Assembly (NCBI RefSeq): GCF_020889785.1
Contig: NZ_JACMYK010000065.1
Location: 1-39,656 of the forward strand
DNA length: 39,656 nt
Direction: 5' to 3'
Origin: Bradyrhizobium acaciae
Lineage (GTDB): Bacteria; Pseudomonadota; Alphaproteobacteria; Rhizobiales; Xanthobacteraceae
Shown piece after piece: positions 31,636 to 38,671 of the stretch; position 1 is the stretch's first letter; each line of letters starts with the position of its first letter. Below the pieces are notes generated by a model. The model saw only the letters and a list, made by a program, of their open reading frames with translations. It was not told the DNA's origin and did not search any database. A program made the translations under genes and the position numbers.

Positions 31636-31650
31636 TCTCTCTAAGAGAGA
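31636..31650. promoter_or_regulatory. TCTCTC/GAGAGA inverted repeat upstream of the AraC gene
   Basis: Six-base perfect arms around TAA, ending 34 bases before the ATG at 31685. Arms of a dinucleotide repeat are less persuasive than unique sequence. It may be an operator or an RNA hairpin in the leader. Confidence 0.3.
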
Positions 31651-31684
31651 ATCGTTGTGCGGACGCGATCGGTGAGGGGTGACT

Positions 31685-32623
31685 ATGGACGTTCCAATGA
31701 AGGAAGGTTCTGATCGCGCGACCGGCGGCTTCTATGGTCGTCGTCTCAGTGAACACCTCGGTATGGAGGGTGACTGTCTGCTTCGCGTCCATCGCGAGGG
31801 ACAATTGGCGCTCGCGATGACGCGACTGACGTGCTCTAGTTTCGTGCGGGAGCGGACGGCGGCCATACCTTCCGAGCCGGCCTTCAGCATTCTGCATCAA
31901 CTGGGCGATCTTGAGCGGCATTCCTGCTGGCTCGCTGGCAAGCCGAGATATTCGGGCGCCTTCGGCGCCGGGACCGTCAGCGTCATCAACCTGATGGACA
32001 ACCCCCAGTGCGAATTCAGGGGGCCGTTCGATGCCGTCCAATACTACATACCGACGAGCGCTCTTGACGAATTCGCCCGCGAACATGGAGCTAAGCCGGT
32101 GGCGACGCTCAAGTGGGGCAGGGACCAGCGCGACCCGTACCTTTCCACATTGTCGAGCGTGCTTCTCAGCGCTGTCGAGCAGGAGCCGGCCAACAATCAG
32201 CTCTTCATCGACCAGATCGGGTTGAGCTTGATCGCCCATTTTGCGCAGACCTACGGCGGCCTGCGTCCGCAGGACAGCGCGGTAGGCGGGGGCCTTGCGC
32301 CCTGGCAGGAGCGTCGCGCGAAGGAAATCATGCGGGCACGGCTTGCCAGCGGCCTGACGATTGCCGACGTAGCTGCGGAATGCAAATTGACACCCAGCCA
32401 CTTCGCAAGATCGTTCCGGCGCAGTACGGGTATCGCTCCCCACGAATTCCTCTCGCAACTCCGGATCGAAGAAGCCAAACGTCAGATGCTGAGTACGAAG
32501 CTTCCGCTCGCCGACATTGCGCTTATCTGCGGCTTCGGCGACCAGAGCTACTTCACCAGGGTCTTCTCGCGCAGCGTAGGAGCAAGCCCCGGTGCCTGGC
32601 GGCGGGCCCGGACGGAAGGCTAG
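31685..32623 (+). CDS. AraC-family transcriptional regulator
   Basis: 312 residues. The C-terminal 100 residues are a clear AraC DNA-binding domain: two helix-turn-helix units with T-I-A-D-V-A-A-E-C-K-L-T-P-S-H-F-A-R-S-F-R-R and the signature L-A-D-I-A-L-I-C-G-F-G-D-Q-S-Y-F-T-R-V-F-S-R-S-V-G-A-S-P-G-A-W-R. The N-terminal 200 residues are an uncharacterised sensor of the kind with F-R-G-P-F-D-A-V-Q-Y-Y-I-P motifs, common in regulators next to isochorismatase-type hydrolase and oxidoreductase genes. Start at ATG 31685, just after GAGGGG. It is convergent with the hydrolase gene at 32642 (18-bp gap) and is the likely controller of region D, although no shared operator was found. Confidence 0.92.
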   Translation: MDVPMKEGSDRATGGFYGRRLSEHLGMEGDCLLRVHREGQLALAMTRLTCSSFVRERTAAIPSEPAFSILHQLGDLERHSCWLAGKPRYSGAFGAGTVSVINLMDNPQCEFRGPFDAVQYYIPTSALDEFAREHGAKPVATLKWGRDQRDPYLSTLSSVLLSAVEQEPANNQLFIDQIGLSLIAHFAQTYGGLRPQDSAVGGGLAPWQERRAKEIMRARLASGLTIADVAAECKLTPSHFARSFRRSTGIAPHEFLSQLRIEEAKRQMLSTKLPLADIALICGFGDQSYFTRVFSRSVGASPGAWRRARTEG

Positions 32624-32641
32624 GTCCGGACTCGCGGCACC

Positions 32642-33274
32642 TCAGGCGGGGTGTATCATATCGCGTGCATAAGCTAATCCGATCCCATATCCGCCGGCAT
32701 GTGTCTCGACGATGGCGCGAGCGCCGTCGTAAGTTTCGTGCCGCGTCCAGTCGCGCTGCAATTCTAGCAGAACCTGAATCCACGATGTCAGGTGAGCCCC
32801 AGCGGCCTCCATCCGGCTGAGGGCGAGTTCGTGGCTTGCGGAAGTGAGCCCTCCGCAGGCATCGCCGACGACATAGACTTCCAAGCCGGCCGACAGGGCC
32901 GACAAAACGGCGAATGTCACGCACGCCTCGGTGAGCAGACCTGAAACGATAAGGCGTCCGCGGCCGGTAGCGAGGACGGCGTCACGCGCCTTCTCGTCCT
33001 CCCAAACGTTCATGCTGCGGCGGTCGATCGGCTCGATGCCGGGCAGCGCCGACTTGACGGCCGGCATCAACGGGCCGCTGTACACCTTTGTCGCGGAAGT
33101 CGATGCGACGACAGGCAAACCGAACACCGTCGCGGTCTTCGCGAGCGCGACGACATTGTTCATGAGCGCCTGCCGGTCGATTGATCCGACTCCAAATGCC
33201 AGGCCGGCCTGTTGGTCGACCAGAAGCAGCGCGCAGTCTTTCGGCTCCAGTAAGCGGAGGGGATTCGACGCCAT
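32642..33274 (-). CDS. YcaC-like isochorismatase-fold hydrolase, copy 1
   Basis: 210 residues. L-L-V-D-Q-Q gives the catalytic Asp, and L-T-E-A-C-V the nucleophilic Cys. The stretch R-S-M-N-V-W and the late E-L-Q-R-D-W (about 173-178) are as in YcaC hydrolases, which form large octameric assemblies and whose natural substrate is unsettled. The active-site Lys of the standard triad is not obvious by eye. It is paralogous to the protein at 34413, with the same D-R-x-S-M-N-x-W and T-E-A-C-V motifs. The gene lies 12 bp after the alpha/beta hydrolase gene, so both form one leftward unit. Hydrolysis of an amide or imidate is the likely chemistry. Confidence 0.87.
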   Translation of the reverse strand: MASNPLRLLEPKDCALLLVDQQAGLAFGVGSIDRQALMNNVVALAKTATVFGLPVVASTSATKVYSGPLMPAVKSALPGIEPIDRRSMNVWEDEKARDAVLATGRGRLIVSGLLTEACVTFAVLSALSAGLEVYVVGDACGGLTSASHELALSRMEAAGAHLTSWIQVLLELQRDWTRHETYDGARAIVETHAGGYGIGLAYARDMIHPA

Positions 33275-33286
33275 TCGATCTCTCCG

Positions 33287-34102
33287 CTACGACTTTAGGA
33301 ATGCGAGCAGGTCCGCGTTGACCTGATCGGCGTGCGTCGTCGTGGTGGCGTGCGGAGCGCCTGGGTAGGTCTTAAGCTTGGCGCCTTTGATCATCTCGGC
33401 GGCCAGCTTGCCCGTATAGGGGAACGGAACGACCTGGTCGTCCTCGCCATGGACGACCAACGTGGGGACGTCGATCTTGGCCATGTCGGGCCGGAAATCG
33501 GTTTCCGAGAATGCGGTTACACAATCGAATGTTGCCTTGATCGACGCCTGAAGGGCTATCTGAAGCGTCTGTTTGAACACGCCCTGCGACACCTTCATTC
33601 CGTGGTTGGTCCCGTAAAAGAGGGGATTGAAGTCGTCGAGGAACTGCGGGCGATCCTTAATCAGGCCGGCCTTGATGCCGTCGAATACCGATTTGTCGAC
33701 GCCGTCATGGTCTGCGGTCTTGACGAACAGCGGCGTGACGCAGCTCAGCAGCACGAACTTCGAGACACGCGCAGAGCCGTGTCGGGCCACGTAGCGGGCG
33801 ATGTCTCCGCCGCCCATCGAGAATCCGACGAGCGTAGCCTCCTTCAGGTCGAGATGCTTGATGAGTTCTGCGATGTCGTCGGCGAAGGTATCGTAATCGT
33901 AGCCCGTCCAGGGTTGGCTGGAACGGCCGAATCCCCTCCGATCGAATGCCACGGTCCGGTAGCCGCGCTCCGCAAGGAATAGCATCTGTGCGTCCCACAT
34001 ATCGGCGCTCAGCGGCCAACCATGGCTGAACAGGACGGGCTTTCCGCTTCCCCAGTCCTTGTAATAAAGCTCGGTATCGTCCCGTAGTTTCAGCAAGGCC
34101 AT
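33287..34102 (-). CDS. Alpha/beta hydrolase, non-heme chloroperoxidase/arylesterase type
   Basis: 271 residues. Nucleophile elbow G-F-S-M-G-G-G with Ser95, S-H-G-W-P-L as the oxyanion segment, D-R-R-G-F-G-R-S-S-Q-P-W, acid residue in V-H-G-E-D-D-Q-V-V-P, and the base His in G-A-P-H-A. This is the sequence style of the cofactor-free haloperoxidase/esterase group, in which peroxidase activity is usually a side reaction of an esterase or lactonase. Start at ATG 34102 after GGGAG; the frame extends to 34282 but that part lacks family similarity. Divergent from the second isochorismatase gene, with a 310-bp shared control region, and followed by the first isochorismatase gene. Confidence 0.9.
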   Translation of the reverse strand: MALLKLRDDTELYYKDWGSGKPVLFSHGWPLSADMWDAQMLFLAERGYRTVAFDRRGFGRSSQPWTGYDYDTFADDIAELIKHLDLKEATLVGFSMGGGDIARYVARHGSARVSKFVLLSCVTPLFVKTADHDGVDKSVFDGIKAGLIKDRPQFLDDFNPLFYGTNHGMKVSQGVFKQTLQIALQASIKATFDCVTAFSETDFRPDMAKIDVPTLVVHGEDDQVVPFPYTGKLAAEMIKGAKLKTYPGAPHATTTTHADQVNADLLAFLKS

Positions 34103-34412
34103 CGATCGCTCCCTTGGCGCGTGACAAAGGCCGGTGCGTCGCTTTCGACGCCTCGGTCCTCCTAAGCGCAAAGCGTCGCCAAAGAAGGGGCGCTTGGCTT
34201 GGACTATCTGCGCGTCCTTTGGACATGCTGGCGATCTTGGTCGGGGTGGCGGGAATTGGGCATGCTCGGCAAATGGTCGCACACGGACATCGGGCCGGAG
34301 TCCAAGCGACGACGAAATCGTCCAAGCTCCCGCGATGACCAGGGTTCAGGATGGGCTCGCTTGCACCCACCCGCTTTCGCCGATCGATCACGATCGTAAG
34401 GAGACCTTCTCG
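34103..34412. promoter_or_regulatory. 310-bp divergent control region
   Basis: Lies between two oppositely directed genes and should hold both promoters. It contains a tetraloop hairpin GCGTCG-CTTT-CGACGC at 34136-34151, and CGATCG-ATCA-CGATCG at 34381-34396 directly before the TAAGGAG ribosome binding site of the rightward gene. No -35/-10 pair stands out. Confidence 0.5.
34381..34403 (+). promoter_or_regulatory. Hairpin abutting the ribosome binding site of the second isochorismatase gene
   Basis: A 6-bp perfect stem with an ATCA loop ends at 34396, and the Shine-Dalgarno sequence TAAGGAG begins at 34397, nine bases before the ATG. A folded leader here could set ribosome access or message stability. 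It also reads as a DNA palindrome and could bind a regulator. Confidence 0.4.
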
Positions 34413-35063
34413 ATGTCGAAACTCGATATGCTCACCCCGGACAATAGCGCCATTGCGCTGATCGACTATCAGCCGGCCATGTTCCAAGGTGTTCAATCGC
34501 ACGACCGCTTGGTCACGATTAACAACGTTCAGATCCTGGCAAAGGCTGCCAAGCTGTTCAAGATTCCGACCGTGCTGACTACGGTTGCACGGGATTCGTT
34601 CTCTGGCCCCTTCATTCCGGAAGTCACCTCGCTGTTTCCGAAGCATGACGTCATCGACCGCACGTCGATGAATTCCTGGCTCGATGCGAACTTCCGCAAG
34701 GCGGTCGCCGCTACCGGTCGCAAGAAATTCGTGCTGGCCGGTCTCTGGACGGAGGCGTGCGTAATCTTCCCGACCTTGGACATGCTTAAGGAAGGCTACG
34801 AAATCTATATCGCCGCCGACGCTTGCGGAGACCTCTCGCTTGAAGCGCATAACCGCGCAATGGAGCGCGCCATTCAGGCGGGCGCGGTCCCCATCACTTC
34901 GTCCCAGTATGCCTACGAGCTTCAGCAAGACTGGGCGCGCACCGAGACCTACGAAGGGATGATGGACATTCAGCGCGCGCATTCCCCCTACGGAATTCAG
35001 ATCCGCTTCTCGAAGTGGGCGCTCGGCGAGCACGCTTCCGAGGGCGGCGCCAAGGCCGGCTAG
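34413..35063 (+). CDS. YcaC-like isochorismatase-fold hydrolase, copy 2
   Basis: 216 residues. L-I-D-Y-Q (catalytic Asp), D-R-T-S-M-N-S-W, W-T-E-A-C-V (nucleophile Cys) and A-D-A-C-G-D-L-S show the same framework as the hydrolase at 32642, including Y-E-L-Q-Q-D-W-A-R near residue 170. The C terminus extends by about 20 residues and ends in a Gly/Ala-rich tail. Start at ATG 34413 with TAAGGAG. It leads the rightward operon whose next gene is XapX, 26 bp downstream. In many proteobacteria this hydrolase sits next to XapX and YtcJ-like amidohydrolase genes, but no reaction is known for the group. Confidence 0.88.
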   Translation: MSKLDMLTPDNSAIALIDYQPAMFQGVQSHDRLVTINNVQILAKAAKLFKIPTVLTTVARDSFSGPFIPEVTSLFPKHDVIDRTSMNSWLDANFRKAVAATGRKKFVLAGLWTEACVIFPTLDMLKEGYEIYIAADACGDLSLEAHNRAMERAIQAGAVPITSSQYAYELQQDWARTETYEGMMDIQRAHSPYGIQIRFSKWALGEHASEGGAKAG

Positions 35064-35089
35064 AGTTCCTCTAATCGCGGATAACCGGG

Positions 35090-35380
35090 ATGAAAATCTA
35101 CCTGTTGTCGCTCGGCGCCGGCCTTCTGGTCGGCGTCATCTACAGCTTGATGAACGTTCGCTCACCCGCTCCTCCGCTGGTCGCCTTGGTTGGGCTGCTT
35201 GGCATCCTTGCGGGCGAGCAGATCGTTCCCGTCGCTCGGCAGTTGCTGTCCGGACATGGGCTGGCTTCCGCTTGGCATCAAGCAAGGAGCACGACCCACA
35301 TGTTCGGGATGTTGCCCGGACGTCACAGCGAACAACCAGCCAAGACGACCAAGTTAGAGGCCCTGGAGAAGCAATCATGA
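35090..35380 (+). CDS. XapX-domain small membrane protein
   Basis: 96 residues. The first 55 or so residues are a XapX (DUF1427) unit: two hydrophobic segments, L-S-L-G-A-G-L-L-V-G-V-I-Y-S-L and V-A-L-V-G-L-L-G-I-L-A-G-E-Q, separated by the conserved N-V-R-S-P-A-P-P. The cytoplasmic or periplasmic tail of 40 residues is polar and carries one His-Met stretch (T-H-M-F-G-M). Function of XapX proteins is unknown; the name comes from a xanthosine operon. The stop overlaps the ATG of the amidohydrolase gene (ATGA). Confidence 0.88.
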   Translation: MKIYLLSLGAGLLVGVIYSLMNVRSPAPPLVALVGLLGILAGEQIVPVARQLLSGHGLASAWHQARSTTHMFGMLPGRHSEQPAKTTKLEALEKQS

Positions 35381-37257
35381 CCACTACGCCAGATGTCATT
35401 CTACACCGTGGCCTGTTCACAACTCTCGATCGCTCGAATCCGACCGCTTCCGCGGTTGCCATCGCCGACGGCCGCTTCGTTGCCGTCGGCCACGACCATG
35501 AGGTCATGAAGCTCGCGGGGCCGACCACGAAAGTCGTCGATCTGAAAGGGCACCGTGTTCTGCCCGGCCTGATCGACAACCATCTCCACATCATCCGTGG
35601 CGGCCTAAACTTCAACATGGAGCTCCGGTGGGACGGCGTACGTTCGCTCGCCGACGCGATGAATATGCTGAAGCGGCAGGTCGCCGTCACTCCGCCACCG
35701 CAGTGGGTGAGGGTGGTCGGTGGGTTCACTGAACATCAGTTCGCCGAAAAGCGGCTCCCGACGATCGACGAGCTCAACGCAGTTGCTCCGGAGACGCCGG
35801 TCTTCCTGCTCCATCTTTACGATCGGGCCATCCTGAACGGGGCAGCGCTGCGCGCCGTCGGTTACACCAAGGACACCCCGGAACCGCCGGGCGGCGAAAT
35901 CATGCGGGACGCGAAGGGCAATCCGACGGGTTTGCTGCTGGCCAAGCCGAACGCCAACATCCTCTACGCCACGCTCGCCAAAGGTCCCAAGCTGCCTTTC
36001 GACTACCAGGTCAACTCGACCCGCCATTTCATGCGAGAGTTGAACCGTCTGGGCGTCACTGGCGCCATCGATGCGGGCGGCGGATTCCAGAACTATCCGG
36101 AAGACTATGCCGTCATCCAGAAGCTCAACGATGAGGGTCTTCTGACCATTAGGCTCGCCTATAACCTCTTCACCCAGAAGCCCAAGGGCGAGAAGGATGA
36201 CTTCCTGAACTGGACGAAGACTTCGAAATACAAGCAGGGCAACGACTACTTCCGGCATAATGGCGCGGGCGAGATGCTTGTATTCTCTGCCGCGGATTTC
36301 GAGGATTTCCGCGTCGCACGACCGGACATGCCGCCGGAGATGGAAGGTGAACTCGAGGAAGTCGTGCGGGTTCTTGTCCAGAACAAGTGGCCATGGCGGC
36401 TGCACGCGACCTATGACGAGACGATCTCGCGCGCGCTGGACGTGTTCGAGCGGGTTGATCAGGACATGCCCTTGCAAGGCCTTCACTGGTTCTTCGACCA
36501 CGCCGAGACGATCTCTGATCAGTCGATCGACCGCATCGCGGCGCTGGGCGGCGGCATCGCCGTGCAGCACCGGATGGCCTATCAGGGCGAATACTTCGTC
36601 GAAAGATACGGGGCGGGGGCCGCCGAGGCGACGCCGCCGGTCAAGAAGATCATCGACAAGGGCGTCAAGATATCGGCCGGCACAGACGCCACTCGCGTGG
36701 CTTCTTACAATCCATGGGTCTCGCTGTCATGGCTGGTCACCGGCCGCACCGTCGGCGGATTGCGGATCACGCCGCAACGCAACTGCCTGGATCGCGAGAC
36801 AGCGCTGCGGATGTGGACTGAGAACGTAACGTGGTTCTCCAATGAGGAGGGCAACAAGGGCCGGATCCAGGTTGGTCAACTCGCCGATCTCGTCGTTCCG
36901 GATCGTGACTACTTCTCCTGCAGCGAGGCCGAGATAGCCGACACGACGTCCGTGTTGACGATGGTGGGTGGCAAGATCGTGTTCGGCGCAGGCGACTTTT
37001 CGAAACTGGAGGCGGTTACCCCGCCGCCGGCCATGCCCGACTGGTCGCCGGTCAGGCGCTTCGGCGGCTATGCCGCATGGGCCGACGACAAGGCGAAGGA
37101 AGGCGGCCTCGCCATGAAGGCTGCGCAGATGTGCGGCTGCGCCAACTCGTGCGGCGTGCATGGACATGATCACGCCTCGGCATGGTCGAGCCGTCCCCCC
37201 ATTTCCGACCTCAGAAGCTTCTGGGGCGCTCTCGGGTGCGCCTGCTGGGCGGTCTAA
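35377..37257 (+). CDS. YtcJ-like metal-dependent amidohydrolase with Cys/His-rich tail
   Basis: 626 residues, 60 to 80 longer than typical YtcJ proteins. The amidohydrolase core has G-L-I-D-N-H-L-H-I (metal His-x-His), later L-H-A-T-Y-D-E-T and W-F-F-D-H-A-E-T-I (metal His residues), and S-A-G-T-D-A-T-R with the catalytic Asp. The extra C-terminal segment starting near residue 580 contains Cys586, 588, 592, 621 and 623 and His595, 597 and 599 in C-G-C, G-H-D-H and C-A-C patterns, suggesting a bound metal or a redox site. No signal peptide. Start fixed by the ATGA overlap with XapX. Hydrolysis of an amide, formamide or cyclic imide is expected; substrate unknown. Confidence 0.9.
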   Translation: MTTTPDVILHRGLFTTLDRSNPTASAVAIADGRFVAVGHDHEVMKLAGPTTKVVDLKGHRVLPGLIDNHLHIIRGGLNFNMELRWDGVRSLADAMNMLKRQVAVTPPPQWVRVVGGFTEHQFAEKRLPTIDELNAVAPETPVFLLHLYDRAILNGAALRAVGYTKDTPEPPGGEIMRDAKGNPTGLLLAKPNANILYATLAKGPKLPFDYQVNSTRHFMRELNRLGVTGAIDAGGGFQNYPEDYAVIQKLNDEGLLTIRLAYNLFTQKPKGEKDDFLNWTKTSKYKQGNDYFRHNGAGEMLVFSAADFEDFRVARPDMPPEMEGELEEVVRVLVQNKWPWRLHATYDETISRALDVFERVDQDMPLQGLHWFFDHAETISDQSIDRIAALGGGIAVQHRMAYQGEYFVERYGAGAAEATPPVKKIIDKGVKISAGTDATRVASYNPWVSLSWLVTGRTVGGLRITPQRNCLDRETALRMWTENVTWFSNEEGNKGRIQVGQLADLVVPDRDYFSCSEAEIADTTSVLTMVGGKIVFGAGDFSKLEAVTPPPAMPDWSPVRRFGGYAAWADDKAKEGGLAMKAAQMCGCANSCGVHGHDHASAWSSRPPISDLRSFWGALGCACWAV

Positions 37258-37258
37258 G

Positions 37259-37726
37259 ATGATGTCCGAAGACTCACCGGGCTGGGTTTCCGCGATTCTC
37301 CGCTGGCCACTCTTGTGGCATGCGGCCAGACTGGCGCTTGTGTCGGCGTACGTGATCGGCGGCTTCACCAAGCTGCTTGACTTCGCGGCGGCGGCGGTCG
37401 AGCAGGAACATCTCGGTCTTCATCCAGGATGGCTGTGGGCAGCTGCAGCCATCGTGGTCGAACTCGGCGGCTCCCTGCTTGTCGTCATCAACCGCTTCGT
37501 CTGGCTCGGTGCCGGTGGGCTCGGCGTTCTCACGTTCGTCGCGATGCTCACCGCCAACGCGTTCTGGACCATGACCGGCCATGAGAGATTCATGACCACG
37601 AACGCCTTCTTCGAACACCTCGGTCTGATTGCAGGCCTCGTTGTCGTATCGATTGTTTCCGACGCGCGTTCCGCCTGGCGCAGTCCTGTTGCACGATCTC
37701 AAGCTACTCAAGGAGTCTCTCGATGA
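37259..37726 (+). CDS. DoxX-family inner-membrane protein
   Basis: 155 residues with four hydrophobic segments, including L-A-L-V-S-A-Y-V-I-G-G-F-T-K-L-L-D-F and A-A-A-A-I-V-V-E-L-G-G-S-L-L-V-V-I. The G-G-x-x-K-L-x-D-F first-helix motif and V-E-L-x-G-x-L are DoxX hallmarks. DoxX proteins are membrane oxidoreductase partners linked to quinones or thiol stress. An ATG doublet opens the frame (37259 and 37262), one base after the amidohydrolase stop; the last four bases overlap the next gene (ATGA). Confidence 0.85.
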   Translation: MMSEDSPGWVSAILRWPLLWHAARLALVSAYVIGGFTKLLDFAAAAVEQEHLGLHPGWLWAAAAIVVELGGSLLVVINRFVWLGAGGLGVLTFVAMLTANAFWTMTGHERFMTTNAFFEHLGLIAGLVVVSIVSDARSAWRSPVARSQATQGVSR

Positions 37727-38655
37727 AACCGACAAGGATATTGGTTCTGCTCGCATTCGCGGCGGCTGTCGGAGCAACCGCGCCGGTCGCGGCAAGGGAC
37801 GCGGCGAAGTCGCGGGAGACCACAGTTGCGGTCGCTCCGCAGTACGACACGACCCACGTCTACGTCGCGCCCGAGGATGTGGATAAGTTCGCGACAAGCT
37901 TCCTCGCGACCTTCGGCGGCAAGAGCACCAAGCAGGTGGTGGCGACCGTTACGCCAACTCCGAGCAGCACCACGTCGCAACTGCTGCAAACGCCAGTCGG
38001 AACCGTCTCGCTGTTCGGCTTCAAGACGCCGATCCCGTATCCGTTCGGTGCCGAGCGCAACGGCTACCTCGTCACCGACATCGACGAGGCGATCAAGGCG
38101 GCGCGAACTGCGGGCGCGGACGTGATCGTGTCGACCTTTCCGGACCCTATCGGACGGGATGCCGTGATCCAGTGGCCTGGCGGTGTCAACCTTCAGATCT
38201 ACTGGCACACGACGAAGCCGGACTACGCTCCCTTCGAGCGGATTCCGGAGAACCGCGTCTATGTCTCGCCCGACCGGGTCGCGGCGTTCACCCGTGGTTT
38301 CCTGGCGTTTTCGCGGGGCAAGATCGTGTCCGATGACGCGAAGGCGCCCGGAGCAGAGATCGGCAGGCCGGAGGCGACCTACCGCCGGATCCGGATCGAA
38401 TCCGCCTTCGGGAAGATGGTCGTGCTGGTCACGGACGGTCATCTACCCTATCCCTATGGACGGGAGACGACAGGCTACGAAGTGAGTGATCTCGCCGCCA
38501 CGCTGGCCAAGGCGAAAGGGGCGGGCGCCTCGGTGGTCGTCGAACCCTACACGTCGGACGGTCGCTCCGCGGCGTTCGTCGTGTTTCCAGGAGGCTATGT
38601 CGCTGAGATCCACTCGCTCGCACAGAAGAGTGCGGCGCGGGCCGTCGGCAAGTAG
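37723..38655 (+). CDS. Exported double VOC-fold protein
   Basis: 310 residues. A Sec signal peptide (K-P-T-R-I then L-V-L-L-A-F-A-A-A-V-G-A) with cleavage near V-A-A-R places it in the periplasm, unusual for VOC proteins. Two repeats follow: T-H-V-Y-V-A-P-E-D-V-D-K-F-A-T-S-F-L-A-T-F-G-G-K-S and N-R-V-Y-V-S-P-D-R-V-A-A-F-T-R-G-F-L-A-F-S-R-G-K, each ending with P-Y-P-F-G-A-E-R-N-G-Y or P-Y-P-Y-G-R-E-T-T-G-Y. The internal duplication is easy to see. Metal ligands of standard glyoxalases are not obvious. The overlap with DoxX suggests coupled expression and possibly a joint function at the membrane. Confidence 0.85.
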   Translation: MKPTRILVLLAFAAAVGATAPVAARDAAKSRETTVAVAPQYDTTHVYVAPEDVDKFATSFLATFGGKSTKQVVATVTPTPSSTTSQLLQTPVGTVSLFGFKTPIPYPFGAERNGYLVTDIDEAIKAARTAGADVIVSTFPDPIGRDAVIQWPGGVNLQIYWHTTKPDYAPFERIPENRVYVSPDRVAAFTRGFLAFSRGKIVSDDAKAPGAEIGRPEATYRRIRIESAFGKMVVLVTDGHLPYPYGRETTGYEVSDLAATLAKAKGAGASVVVEPYTSDGRSAAFVVFPGGYVAEIHSLAQKSAARAVGK

Positions 38656-38671
38656 GAGTTGATGAGCGTCA

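Noticed and set aside
33705..35033. 442-codon minus-strand frame spanning the divergent region
   Set aside because: It crosses the start regions of two opposite, well-supported genes and matches nothing; GC-rich antisense frames of this length are common.
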